Of a DNA stretch of 64,000 nucleotides, positions 43,690 through 54,510 are shown piece after piece. The notes below the pieces were generated by a model. The model did no database searches. It was not told where the DNA came from and saw only the letters and a list, made by a program, of their open reading frames with translations. Origin of the DNA: Hemibagrus wyckioides (taxonomy: Eukaryota > Chordata > Actinopteri > Siluriformes > Bagridae). The stretch's first letter is position 1. Each line of letters begins with the position of its first letter. The stretch is taken from assembly GCF_019097595.1 (NCBI RefSeq), contig NC_080717.1, forward strand, positions 23,146,376-23,210,375, read 5' to 3'. The position numbers were made by a program, and so were the translations under genes.

Positions 43690-44225
43690 GGAACTTTGGA
43701 AACCAAAGTTTAATATAATTCAGTGAGAAAGGGTGCAAAGGTGTTGTGCTCATCAAACCATTCCTGAACCATTTCTGCTTTGTAGCACGGCACATTATCC
43801 TGCTGAAAGAGGCCACAGCCATCAGGGAATACTGTTTACATGAAAGGGTGTACATGGTCTGCAACAATGCTTAGGTAGGTGGTACATGTCAAAGTAACAT
43901 CCACATGGATGGCAGGACACAAGGTTTCTCAGTAGAAAGCAAAGCATGACACTGCCCCTAGATACTGACCACTACAGACCGGCAACACACCACAAGAGCT
44001 GCAGTTTTGGAGATGCTCTGATCCAGTCATCTAGCCATCACAATTTGGCCCTTGTCAAACTTGCTCAAATCCTTACACTTGCCCATTTTTCCTGCTTCTA
44101 ACACATCAACTTTGAAGACAAAATGTTCACTTGCTGCCTAATATATCCCACCCACTAACAGGTGCCATGATGAGGAGAGATAATCAGTGTTATTCACGTC
44201 ACCTGTCAGTGCTTATAATGATATG
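43690..44225 (-). mobile_element. Decayed Tc1-like transposon fragment
   Basis: GCACGGCACATTATCCTGCT, TTTGGAGATGCTCTGATCCA and the end CACCTGTCAGTGCTTATAAT match, in order, a minus-oriented fish Tc1-like transposon. Reading frames are broken throughout. Confidence 0.6.
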
Positions 44226-45700
44226 GGTGTATAAGGTTTATACATAGTAGCTGGTGTCTGGAATATATGAAAGGAAGGAGTTATCATACGATATGAACTG
44301 TTGGTTAATTGTTTAGCACTGTTAATGATTATTAGCAATCTTAGCTCAAGCATGAGCAGGTACATGATGTGTGAGTTTCTTCTTCGGATGATAAATTGAT
44401 ACACACCTTGATATGTTTTCAGTATATTGTTTTAAAAGATATATTTACTGCAGGAAACTATTTAACACATTACTTTGCAGAGAACAGACAGACTCTAGGA
44501 ACATAGGGATCTTCTAGGATCCCAACACAGGTCCTGAACTATACCCAGTTTAGTGTTTTCTCTGCTCCCACATCACCTGATTCACTTTATCAGCTATTTA
44601 ACAACTATCTGAGTAAATTACAGCAATGGAAAACGTTAAAGTGTTCAGGACAGGGGTATTCTAGGACCGTCAGGGGTTGTAAGTATGTGTATTAATTTGT
44701 AATAGCGATTTAAAACAATCTTATATCGTCAATAATAACACTATGGCCATGTGATGACGCTTTATTTTTGCCCCGCTCTTTTGAATCAGACCTCTAGGTG
44801 GCGCTGCTGCAGATCTGACTGCTGATTTCGCAGCTGCAGGTGAATTTTCAGTAGAACACTACATTTTCCTACATTTCACCTAATCGGACAAGTACTTAGA
44901 GTAATTAAAGCTCATTTATTTAATGTGTTATAATTGTTTTCATGATTTGAAACGCGTTTAAAATTAGTTTGTTTGGAAATTTTATACCGTCACATGAGTT
45001 TGGATTGCTGGCTCAAGACTGTCCGTTAGATACCCGTGACAGTGTGTGTAAGATAAACAAGAACAAAAAGGTTTTATTTATTTATTTAAAAACACAAAGT
45101 GTCACTTGAGCTGAGTGAAAATGGCGGATGAGTGGCGCAGTTATAAAGACGAGCTTCTTTTCAGTTTTAGTCAATTTAGGACTGATGAAAACGTTGTTTA
45201 TGTCTTAGAATAGTTGAGAGAGTTTATCTGTAAAAAATATTCCTCCTCAGTACCACGATAAAAACGTGTTTTTAGGTAATAACTATAAATCAGTATTTCT
45301 GCTTAAAACTGTATTTAGTACATGTTTGGTGATTCCGACCTCTTACTATATATTCATATTGCATGTATTAAAAAAGTTTGCCAGTAATGTGTCTTCTTCT
45401 AGCAAAGAAATCCTTTTTAAAAAAGTTGTACACAGTTGTAGGCAATTTGAGGGTCAAGTTGTAGGTAGACATTTTTTCCCCCTGATTTCCCCCCCTGCAA
45501 TACCAAATTTGACCGCTGGGAGGCAGTATTGTTAAACTCATAAATTTGAACATCTTTTTAAAATCCCTACATATTATTTGTAATGTGTTGGTTGCTGCAA
45601 TCGAAGGATTTTAATCCAGTTTAAATGTTTGTCTTGGAAACTTACTTTCTGACTAAATTGTGAGTTTGTAGTGTGGAGGATTGTGTGTGCTCGCATCTGA
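44226..45700. other. Spacer with one short ATG frame
   Basis: No recognised gene. A 30-codon frame at 45121-45213 (starting MADEWRSYKDELL) sits in a good start context, and its AAAATGGCGGA also resembles a YY1 site. I do not recognise the peptide, and both readings remain open. Confidence 0.4.
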
Positions 45701-45706
45701 TAGGAC

Positions 45707-45742
<36 letters not shown>

Positions 45743-45754
45743 CGCGCGCGCGCG
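45707..45754. repeat. (TG)14(CG)10 alternating purine-pyrimidine tract
   Basis: Fourteen TG units run directly into ten CG units, ending 192 bases before the U2 start. Such tracts adopt left-handed Z-DNA readily under negative supercoiling. Confidence 0.97.
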
Positions 45755-45827
45755 TTCTTTATCGTTTCCCTTTTGTTTCATTGTTAAATGCCGCTTAAAT
45801 CACTATTTTCTCCGCTAATTTTAGTAT

Positions 45828-45846
45828 GACTATATTTCCCATGATT
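45828..45846 (+). promoter_or_regulatory. ZNF143/Staf-like element of the U2 gene
   Basis: GACTATATTTCCCATGATT resembles the Staf/ZNF143 site (core ACTACAATTCCCA...ATGC) used in distal elements of vertebrate snRNA promoters. It sits at about -119 to -101 relative to U2. Confidence 0.5.
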
Positions 45847-45946
45847 TCTACTGGTTTATTATAGAATATTAAGCGAGAACGGTATTTTCCGTCCTCGGGT
45901 TTACAGTTCTGTAGAATGGCACCGTTTGTTGTTGGCTGTTTTCGGT

Positions 45947-46134
45947 ATCGCTTCTCGGCCTTTTGGCTAAGATCAAGTGTAGTATCTGTTCTTATCAGTT
46001 TAATATCTGATACGTCCCCTACCCGGGGACCATATATTAAATTGATTTTTGGAGCAGGGAGATGGAATAGGGGCTTGCTCCGTCCACTCCACGCATCGAC
46101 CCGGTATTGCAGTACCTCCGGGAACGGTGCACCC
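45947..46134 (+). ncRNA. rnu2: U2 spliceosomal snRNA
   Basis: The 188-base sequence begins ATCGCTTCTCGGCC and ends GGAACGGTGCACCC, matching vertebrate U2 from end to end. The branch-point recognition sequence GTGTAGTATC, the Sm site ATTTTTGGAGC and the 3' stem-loop IV (CCGGTATTGCAGTACCTCCG) are all intact. Differences from human lie mainly in paired positions of stem IIb (CCCCTACCCGGGG) and are compensatory. U2 pairs with the intron branch point in the spliceosome. Open frames overlapping it are not coding. The gene looks functional. Confidence 0.97.
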
Positions 46135-46145
46135 CTCTCTCTACT

Positions 46146-46157
46146 GTTAAAGATAGA
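46146..46157 (+). terminator. U2 3' box
   Basis: GTTAAAGATAGA, twelve bases after the U2 end, fits the vertebrate snRNA 3' box (GTTT-n-AAARNNAGA) that directs Integrator processing. Confidence 0.8.
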
Positions 46158-46159
46158 CT

Positions 46160-47082
46160 GTTTCTGTTTGTTTGGTTATAATGTAAACCAGGTGTATGTT
46201 GGTGCTCTCTCTGTGGTTTATTTATGGAGCTCTGTATCTGAGCTGTTTGTGATCTCCTTATATTCACAGTTCACCACAGAGAAGAGGTTTATAACGGTGT
46301 TTATGTAGGGTCAGTGTGTCTGTAGAAGTTACTCTGCTCTTAAACTAACATGTGCTTTTACACCATTAGATCATGGTTTCTCTCTGTAATGAACATCCGT
46401 CTCTGACTTTTTGATCTTATAAAAGCACAATAAATGCGTATTATTTTCTGTAAAACACGTAGCGTTTACTAAATGTCTTGTCTTAATCGGATCATCAAGC
46501 GGTGTTTCTCGTGAATTCAAAGGAAGCCTGATGTGTCGATAAAATATTCTAAAGTATCAATTATAGTATTTATAGTTAGTAAACTAAAACTCCATTTGTA
46601 AGCCTGGGTACAACAAACGGATCATTTACGGCATACGGAACTATCTATTCGGAACTATCTATCGGGAATGTTGTGTCCGGATCACATTACCGGTCGGACA
46701 CACAAACTTCTTGCTTGCTTTTGTTAAATATTGTGATTTTAGAGTCACTTATAATTGCAAGTTCAAAGCACTTTTCCTGTTCTGTCCTTTCATTTACGTG
46801 CTAAAATGAACTGAAGCAGGTTTTCCTGTAGAGAAGTCGTTTTTGTCTTAGATCTAACTCGCCACCTATCCTGCAAACCGAGGGAGGGAGGGGGGTTGAG
46901 GTTTTGGAGCTAACTGTAAAACAACCTTAATAAAATTGTTGAAAATATTTTAGTTGTTTCCTGCTGCTGACAGTATAGCTTTGTGCCCTTTCTTCTGGAC
47001 TGACTACTTTTTAGTGTAAAGTGTTTTGGTCACAAAAGCATTTTCCTGAACATTGTGGATCTCATTACATATTCAGCAGCAG
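46160..47082. other. Spacer between U2 and U1
   Basis: No gene was recognised. The spacing of about 1.2 kb between the U2 end and the first U1 start is similar to the spacing between U1 copies. Confidence 0.6.
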
Positions 47083-47102
47083 TGCATCATGGGAAGTATT
47101 GT
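47083..47102 (+). promoter_or_regulatory. ZNF143/Staf-like element of U1 copy 1
   Basis: GCATCATGGGAAGTATTGTA is the reverse complement of a Staf/ZNF143-type site. It lies about 210 bases before U1, the usual place of the distal sequence element. The same string recurs upstream of U1 copy 4, near 49825-49844. Confidence 0.6.
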
Positions 47103-47233
47103 ACTGTTTAGTTGCTTAGAAAATAATCATCACATTGTTTTATATGTAATAAATTTAGCCTTATTTTTAGCAGCATTTATAGAGTGCAGCATTTTAGATT
47201 CAGATGTTTGTGTAATGATTAGCTCTGTGTTCT

Positions 47234-47252
47234 TCGCCATGATGGTAAAGGG
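47234..47252 (+). promoter_or_regulatory. PSE of U1 copy 1
   Basis: TCGCCATGATGGTAAAGGG sits at -61 to -43. A near-identical block stands at exactly -61 before U1 copies 2 and 4 (48272 and 49975). Its position and its resemblance to TCACC-n-AAA PSE sequences support it as the SNAPc site. Confidence 0.75.
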
Positions 47253-47294
47253 TGTGTTTGTTGGTGCAGTCTCTAGCCGAGGGAACTGCAATTC

Positions 47295-47458
47295 ATACTT
47301 ACCTGGCAGGGGAGATACCATGATCAAGAAGGTGGTTCACCCAGGGCGAGGCTCAGCCATTGCACTCCGGTTGTGCTGACCCCTGCGAATTCCCCAAATG
47401 TGGGAATCTCGACTGCATAATTTCTGGTAGTGGGGGACTGCGTTCGCGCTCTCCCCTG
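47295..47458 (+). ncRNA. rnu1: U1 spliceosomal snRNA, intact copy
   Basis: At 164 bases it has exactly the human U1 length. The 5' splice-site recognition end ATACTTACCTG, the U1-70K loop GATCAAGAAG (consensus GATCANGAAG), stem-loop II with the U1A-type loop ATTGCACTCC, the Sm site AATTTCTGG and stem-loop IV (GGGGACTGCGTTCGCGCTCTCCCC, described here by its positions 47435-47456) are all conserved. PSE and 3' box are in place. It defines 5' splice sites in the spliceosome. This copy looks functional. Confidence 0.97.
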
Positions 47459-47472
47459 ATATTCAGTGTACT

Positions 47473-47481
47473 AAAGTTAGA
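47473..47481 (+). terminator. 3' box of U1 copy 1
   Basis: AAAGTTAGA, 15 bases after the U1 end, fits the AAARNNAGA core of the snRNA 3' box. The same sequence follows U1 copy 2 and the two 3' fragments. Confidence 0.75.
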
Positions 47482-47489
47482 TACAATGT

Positions 47490-48260
47490 TTTTGCATTTG
47501 TTGAAGATGTATATGTTCTGTTGAGTATCTTTCTGTTCTGACAGGGCATTAATATGTGCTGTAGAACCACATCTGGTTTTATGAGGAATAAGACACAGCA
47601 AGCTATTAACTGGTGCAATCAAGCAAGTTTGAAAGCTACAATACTGGGCAGAATGGAGCACTGCAATATGCAGATGTACCTCATCTAGTTTTATAAATAA
47701 TAATAACGCGACTGGATGTTCGGCTGTAGGAAATTATATTAGCCTTAGATTATATGGAGCTTTCATTTGTTACGGCCAGACCTACTGCCAGTCATGTAGT
47801 TTATAGAAAACTAATGCACACATTTTGCTTCAAGAATTTAGCCACATGTTGCTATTAAATACATGACAGTGAGCTTTAGTGACCTATTATTTCAATGTCT
47901 GTGTGTATTAATCCCTTTGATTGACATTGATCTATGAGTAATAAATGTTTAAGTTTCTTTAATAGAAAACGACCTTTTACAGTACTAGGTATAGATCAAC
48001 AAATGGAATCAAGATTTCTTGTAGAGTTGTTTTGTTTTGGCTAAAACTGATTAGCAAGCTGTGGGAGTGCAAAGCGAAGGGGCGGGGTTACTGGTAGGCA
48101 GTCTTTAAAACACTCTTTAAAACAGTCTTCTTAAAATTCAGTGTTTTTGCTCCCTCTTATTGCTGACCCTGTAAAAGTGCACTCTTTCTTCTCTACCGAC
48201 TTTATTTTATGCAGCATGTGTAGACTGCAGTGTTTTAGTCTCAGATGTTTGTGTAATTAG
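47490..48260. other. Spacer between U1 copies 1 and 2
   Basis: No gene is seen. The last part (AGACTGCAGTGTTTTAGTC and following) is duplicated before U1 copy 4 and belongs to the repeated U1 5' flank. Confidence 0.6.
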
Positions 48261-48271
48261 TGTTAGGTTCC

Positions 48272-48290
48272 TCACCATGATGGTAAAGGG
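48272..48290 (+). promoter_or_regulatory. PSE of U1 copy 2
   Basis: TCACCATGATGGTAAAGGG starts exactly 61 bases before the RNA start, as in copies 1 and 4. It fits the PSE consensus better than the copy 1 sequence does. Confidence 0.7.
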
Positions 48291-48332
48291 TGTGTTTGGT
48301 GGTGCAGTCTCTAGCCAAGGGATCTGCAATTT

Positions 48333-48496
48333 ATACTTACCTGGCAGGGGAGATATCATGATCAAGAAGGCAGCTCACCCAAAGTGAGGTTCAGCCATTG
48401 CACTCTGGTTGTGCTGATCCCTGTAAATTCCCCAAATGTAGGTATCTTGACTGCATAATTTCTGTTAGTGGGGGACTGTGTTCATGCTTTGTCCTG
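48333..48496 (+). ncRNA. Diverged full-length U1 copy (variant or recent pseudogene)
   Basis: The length is still 164 bases, without insertions or deletions, and the 5' end ATACTTACCTG and U1-70K loop GATCAAGAAG are unchanged. Substitutions cluster in stem-loops II-IV: CACCCAAAGTGAGG, ACCCTGTAAATT-like changes near 48420, the Sm site AATTTCTGT instead of AATTTCTGG, and GTGTTCATGCTTTGTCC in stem-loop IV. PSE and 3' box remain. It may be an expressed variant U1 or a copy decaying under relaxed selection. Confidence 0.8.
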
Positions 48497-48696
48497 ATAT
48501 TCCCTGTACTAAAGTTAGAGATATTTTTGACTGTTACATCTGCAGGTCTCTTTTGTCTAAGTCTGGGATCTTGTATCATCACATACGAAATCATACACAG
48601 TACAACATGTAGTGAAATGTTTTTCTGACTGTCCTACAATAAAGCAAACCAATAGTTATCGGCTGTGTGTGTATATATAATATAAATATAGACAGT

Positions 48697-48776
48697 ACCT
48701 GTGTGAATTCCCCAAATGTGGGAATCTCGACTGCATAATTTCTGGTAGTGGGCTACTGCATTCGTGCTCTCCCCTG
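48697..48776 (+). pseudogene. U1 3' fragment
   Basis: Only the 3' half of U1 is present, from about ACCTGTGTGAATTCCCC to CTCTCCCCTG, with the Sm site AATTTCTGG and the 3' box sequence downstream. It lacks a promoter and the 5' recognition end, so it is not functional. Confidence 0.85.
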
Positions 48777-48979
48777 ATATTCACTGTACTAAAGTTAGAT
48801 ACAATGTTATTGTATTCTGTATATTCCTGAGTTCATGCAGAAGAACAACATTTGATTTTATTAGGAATAAGATACTGCGAAAGGACAATGATGCATACCA
48901 GATTCACCGACATGTCGGACATTTCACGAAAAAGCACAACGTTTGATACTCAGTTAGATTGTTTATTGATTTAATATTT

Positions 48980-49500
48980 TCAACTAAGCTATAGCCTATT
49001 GAAATACACTTTTAAAACAGCAGCAGCAGCCTGATGATGATTAACTTTAATGCTGACTGTTTTCTTATTACATGGTGTCCAGAAACTAAAAAAAGCAGGG
49101 CCAACACCAAATAGTTAAGCCGAGATATAAAGACACTGATGGGGGAAGAAGCCTCTTTAAGAACAGTGCCTGTTTACTGAAAAACCGATAAGTAATTCTA
49201 TGTTGGAAATTCATTATGTACAGCATGGTGGTGCCTGAAGAAACCCGGTTTAGCAGGCAGTTGAATGGTTAAGTGGTAAATGTAACAAGCAAACAAATAA
49301 AGTAGTGTCCAAGGTCCCACCTGTTTATTTATAATAGTAATAATCTGATAAAGCAAAACTGAACGGCTTTTTCAAGCCAACATAATGAGATTGCTAAATG
49401 AAAATCGGTTTGCAGAAACTCATAAACCAAACCTATAAAATGGTGAGCAGTAAAATATAATTCTTCCTAACTGAACAAAATCTCAAATCGAAGTTTTCAA
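48980..49500 (-). repeat. Third fragment of the 5.4-kb repeated unit
   Basis: From CCTATTGAAATACACTTTTA near 48993 through TGTACAGCATGGTGGTG and AGCAGGCAGTTGAATGG the sequence follows 54520-55260 in the same order. It corresponds to the 5' untranslated and upstream part of the minus-strand gene family, without coding exons. Confidence 0.75.
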
Positions 49501-49824
49501 CAGTGGCTTAACATTTAACATGTAGCTCTGTAGTTCAGACAGACTTTGTGTTCTTGGCTCTGTTTTTGTTCGGTAGTTATGTGTTATGTTCTCTTATGTA
49601 ACACCAGGGTCCTGGAGAAACATTGTCTCTGAGCTGCAAGCCATGGGGGCGGGGCTAATGGAAGCAAGTCTTTAAAACAATCTCTTTTTAAAGCAACTTT
49701 CTTAAAATTCTATAAATTTTCAGTCTCTTACTGCTAGCCCTGTAAAACTGTGCTCTTTCTGGACTGACTTTTTTGTTGTTGTTGTTGTTTCAGATGTTTT
49801 GGAACTCATTACTCAGCAGCAGTG

Positions 49825-49993
49825 CATCATGGGAAGTATTGTACTGTTTAGTTGCTTAGAAAATGGTCGATCACACTGTTTTATATGTAATAAATGTAGT
49901 TTTATTTTTAGCAGCATGTGTAGACTGTAGTGTTTTAGTCTCAGATGTTTGTGTAATGATTAGTGTTAGGTTCCTCACCATGATGGTAAAGGG
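49825..49993 (+). promoter_or_regulatory. Promoter of U1 copy 4 (Staf-like site and PSE)
   Basis: GCATCATGGGAAGTATTGTA at about 49825-49844 and the PSE at 49975-49993 are near-identical to those of copy 1. This complete promoter now stands before a broken U1. Confidence 0.7.
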
Positions 49994-50035
49994 TGTGTTT
50001 GGTAGTGCAGTCGCTAGCCGAGGGAGCTGCAATTC

Positions 50036-50131
50036 ATACTTACCTGGCAGGGGAGATACCATGATCAAGAAGGTGGTTCACCTAGGGTGAGGCTTAGCTG
50101 TTGTACTCCAGTTGTGCTGACCTGTGCAAAT
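50036..50131 (+). pseudogene. U1 5' fragment (copy 4), truncated at about base 96
   Basis: Bases 1 to about 96 of U1 are present, including ATACTTACCTG, the U1-70K loop and most of stem-loop II. Similarity then stops abruptly at GCAAAT|GGGGTTG. The missing remainder is found 5.4 kb away at 55574-55654, overlapping by about 13 bases. Confidence 0.88.
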
Positions 50132-50268
50132 GGGGTTGAGCTGTATAGATGTGTAATAGTTCAGCCCCAGGATTGGTCAGCTGTCTACATAATGCAGCAA
50201 TGCCCCCATGCAGTAAATTCTCTTGATTAATACTCATGAAAGGGCTAGTCTCATTTGCATATGTCAAA

Positions 50269-50870
50269 ATGGGCATGAATTGGAGTTAATATCCGGGATG
50301 TATGTTTTGTTTACATGCAATCAACTTAAGATATGTAATTCTTTTGCTTGGAAATGCTTCAACAAATGTAATGTTCAGATTGTTACACTTTGTACATTTT
50401 GTTGCCCTGTGATATGTCAGTTATTTTTTCATATTTGTATGTCAATGAAGTGTAATGCCCTTATTCAGGAGTGCTTTGATAAACCTAATACTATAGTTTT
50501 GATGTATTTTGCCCTGTGATATTTATCAACATTAAGTAACACTATCTGCATGGAATCCTTAAAATAAACTGTTTCTTCATGAATTGGAGTAAATATTGAT
50601 GTATGTACAGTTTACAGGCAATAAAATTAAGATATGTAATTATTTTGCTCAGAAATTTTTCAACAAATGTAATGGTCCGATTATGTCGTATTTTGCACTG
50701 TTCTCCATATTTGTATAAGTCAATGAAGTGCAATGCCCTTATTCAGGAGTGCTTTAATAAGCCTAATACTATAGTTTTGATGTATTTTGCCCTGTGATGT
50801 TTATCAGCATTAAGTAATACTGTCTCTGTGTGGAATCCTTAAAATAAACTTTGTTTCTTCAAAAGTATAC
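50269..50870. repeat. Two-copy tandem duplication of about 300 bp
   Basis: GAATTGGAGT at 50277 and again at 50582 opens two diverged copies that share AAGATATGTAATT, CCCTTATTCAGGAGTGCTTT, TAATACTATAGTTTTGATGT and end TGGAATCCTTAAAATAAACT. Each copy ends with an AATAAA-type sequence on the plus strand. Confidence 0.85.
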
Positions 50871-51585
50871 TTGTGTGAAAATGCTTTGTCTTCCTAATTG
50901 CCATTTGTTTACATTTATCATACATCTTTATGACTTATGTCCGAATGTTACTTCTAAATATTTGAGGATGATGAAAGCTAGTTTAATATTTCTGCTGCTA
51001 TAAGTTTAACATTATCTGATGTCATTCTTGTGCTATGGTCATGTCCTTACCTAGTAATCTGACGGTTATTAATACCCACCTAAATGTACAAGAATTGGAG
51101 GTGAATTTTTGTGAAAGGCCAGTGTTCATGATAAATGATTGCCCTTTTACTTGGCCCAGCAGAAGGGTATCAGGTCTCACCTACAGTCTATACAGTATCT
51201 GTGTCTATTAGTAAAGAAATATACAGGTGTTTTATTAAAGTAGATTTATTGGGATGAAAGCATTAAAATGGGCAACACTTGGGAAAAACAATACAGCACT
51301 ACAGTATAGCAAGCATCATTGAACATAAATAAGAATAAAACCTCAATAAAAAGAAAGTTTTTACAATGTATACAATGGCATGCAACCATGTACTTGTCTT
51401 TTTATAGTTAAAGCAAAATGAAACAATAAACAAGTAAATCAAACACATTGCAATTATAATGTTTCCCTTTTTTTTTCTTTTTTTTTCCTATCCTACGTAA
51501 AAAAAAAAATCCTACGTAATATATACATAAATATAGTGCACTAACTGGGGAACGAACACACAAACACACAAAGCATTTAAGAACA

Positions 51586-54510
51586 TCACATTCTGCGTGG
51601 TCCTTCAGCTTCCATCTGGTCGACAATGTAGGTAAAATGTTCATAGCTTTTATACACTCTGTTTTCCAGTCCTTTTGATGACGACATCATTTTTACAGGA
51701 CAGAAAGTCTTTTTTTTGTATTTTTTATGTCCCTGGGCAGGTTGGCCACAGAGCGTGCAGGTCGGGGGGTTTTGCACCCTTGACAATTTGGCTCCCAGTT
51801 TCGACACGGGTTTCAGTTTACGCTTGTAATGTGTAGATCTTCCCCAGATTGCAGATGTGCCTGTACTGTGTGACACAAAAGTGGTCTGACTGGCAGGTAA
51901 TATGGGCATCGCTGAAGAAAAAGATGTGGCTGGACCAGCAACGTGAGGAGTTGCCTGACTGGTAGGGACTACAGGATGTGTGATGGGGACAGAAATCCCA
52001 TGGATCCCATGCAAGCCACCGGCCCACTGTGCTACCTTCTCCACTCCTTGCCGCCTTTGTACATGGCCCACAGCACAGGACTTCAGTTAGCATTGTGTAC
52101 CAGCCAGACACGTCACAGATGTGACGTACCTGCAATATAAACAAAAAAAATCTGCAGCAGCAGCCTGAAAACAATTATAATTATTTTTATATTACAATAA
52201 TTTTTAATGATGACTTTACTTAAATATATAATTATTAATAATTATAATACTTATAAAAAAAAATCTGATCAAAGGCTAAGCAGCATACTACTCTGTGCTT
52301 TTTCATCTCTGTTTACATAATAAATAATAATTACATTAGTAATAAATATTAAATTATAATTTAATAACTTTAACACTAAGTAAGCAGGTAAAGTGAATCA
52401 TACCCGGTGGTGGTAGCCAGACTTGTAGAGGTGCACGTTCCGTCCCTTACCCACACACTTGTCACCTCTAGGACACTTGAGTGAATATCGCCACACTCCA
52501 ACAGGACGCCACACAAAGACGCGGCTCTGGAAAAAGGAGTCAGGAGTTGGCAGAGCACCCCTGACATAACCGGGAGGTTCAGGTGGGTAAAACCACATGC
52601 GGTCCGATTTAAGCACCCACCGCTTCTTGCACAGTCCAGTGATGTCCTTGTAGGTTTGAACGGGGGTGAACAGCCCTCTCTCTGTGTCCTCTTTGATCCA
52701 GGAAATGTCGGCCGGTGGGATGCCATTGGGTTTTTCCCAAAGACGAACCCAACCCTCTAGCTCCACCTGCCACACACATACAACGCATGCAAATACACAT
52801 TTGTTACTATTGTACAAAGAATCGATCGTTAAACACTGGTATCACAGCAGAACATTTCCAAACAGCAGGGACTTCTTTACGATCGAGCGACACTGGTTCT
52901 ACTGTGATACTCGTCCAAAAGAACACGGACCTATCGCACTTTTGGTTTTGAGCAGGTCAAAAAGCTGTTGGCCCTACTAGGATTAATAAAGTTGTCTGAA
53001 TTGAACTGTACTGATGTATGCATTTGTCAAACAGACTGAATTTAAACTGTTTGAATATTATGTGAATATCACTTACAGGGGAGTCTGCTGGCAGTCGTAA
53101 CACGGTCCTGGGTTGTGGATTGGGATTCTGACTGCTCAGGTCGTACCGTGGACCTGGTCTTCTTGGACCTGACAGTGGGTTCTGACTCCTCGGGCCGGAC
53201 AGTGGGATCAGGCTGACTGGGCTCGTCCGTGGAATCCTGAGAAGGCAACCTAACAGATTGACTGCTAGGGCTGGCTCTTATCTGTAGCTCTTGTGTCTTG
53301 AGCAAATCTAATAATAATAATAATAATAATAATAAATTAACAGTATACATATCCGACATAATAAACCCAATCATATTATAAAAAAGGCTTGATTTCTGTT
53401 AACTCTCTCTTTATCTCACTTACCTTCCACAGCCTGACTTGCAGCTTCCAGTTCAGCATCATCATCTGGCCATGATGAGGGATCACCCATGGAGGTACTT
53501 GCCTGCTGCTGAGAAACAATAAATGTGTTGTAACAATCTAGATTTTATGATTTCCAGGTTTTTAATAAACAAACAATCCTAAAACAGATTTGACTGATGT
53601 TTGAGGATTTTTTTTATTGTTCTGTGCTAGTCTTCTCTTTCTGTTTGTAAGACTTACTTGCTCCTTGTCATTAATATATTTTTTGAACCGCTTCATCTGC
53701 ATACTTATGATGTGAGTCAGAGGGGTGTGTAACCATCTCCTCACAGACGTGAATGCTTTCTGAATGGTCTCCCTCTGCTCAGCAGTAAATAGCTCTGGCC
53801 TGTTCTTTAAACGGGAGTGCTGATGGTAGAGCTCCCACATCTCCTTAAAGGTGTGATCTTCAAAACCTTTCTGACTGTAGATACATCTATCTATGTTGGC
53901 CTCAAGGAGAATGGAGACTTGTGGGAAGCTCTCAGCGTATTCAGTGAGGTAGTCTTTCACCAACTGGTTCTCTATCATTGCATTTTTATGCTTATTTTTC
54001 ACCTCAGTTCTGTGCTTGTCAATTAGGCTGCAATCACATACAGGACAACAACTTGTAATAATGGATATTTGTAATAATATAACTTGTATAATAACTATAT
54101 AATAACTTTGCAATTATTAATACATAATGGTCACAGTTTTGCACAAACATGTACAGGTTTTTTTTAAGCATGCTATAAAAACGCTTAGACTATAAAGGTA
54201 TTAAATGCAATATGCTTACTATTTCATGTATCCCACATCATTTGAAACAAGCCAGTGGAACGGTGCGTTCACATATTGTCCAAAAGGCAGGACAAGCTTT
54301 CCCAGACACTGCTGATGTGTCGGTGCAGGGATCCCCTCTTGCACAAGGATCTTCTCTGCATGGGACAGTTGGGTTCAGCAACTGCAGTGGAGGTGTAGGG
54401 AAGACCATCCTTCTTTCCCTGTACTGGCGAGCCTCTTTGGTCACCACCAGTATGGCCTGCTGTCGATTTTCAGGGGCATCTGGGTTCACAACACGGATTG
54501 GGGTTGCCAT
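51586..54510 (-). pseudogene. Decayed multi-exon fish gene (DUF6729-like), minus strand
   Basis: Recognisable exons are 54220-54510 (starting MATPIRVVNPDAPENRQ), 53658-54027 (LIDKHRTEVKNKHKNAMIE...), 53424-53508, 53077-53307 (Ser/Pro/Thr-rich), 52404-52766 (WVRLWEKPNGIPPADISW ... CPRGDKCVG), a part ending near 52138 (VRHICDVSGWYTMLTEVLCC) and the C-terminal exon 51586 to about 51960 (CTLCGQPAQGHKK...). The pattern resembles fish proteins annotated with DUF6729, whose function is unknown; that assignment is from memory and tentative. Lesions are an 8-bp deletion in the first exon relative to the 63412-63686 copy, a frame mismatch between 53077 and 52766, and loss of the middle exons. Splice sites are otherwise good. 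Confidence 0.6.

Noticed and set aside
45916..46308. Frames across the U2 region
   Set aside because: The sequence is a structural RNA gene matching vertebrate U2 along its full length.
47053..47379. Frame overlapping U1 copy 1 and its promoter
   Set aside because: It runs through the PSE and the RNA itself; no protein homology is seen.
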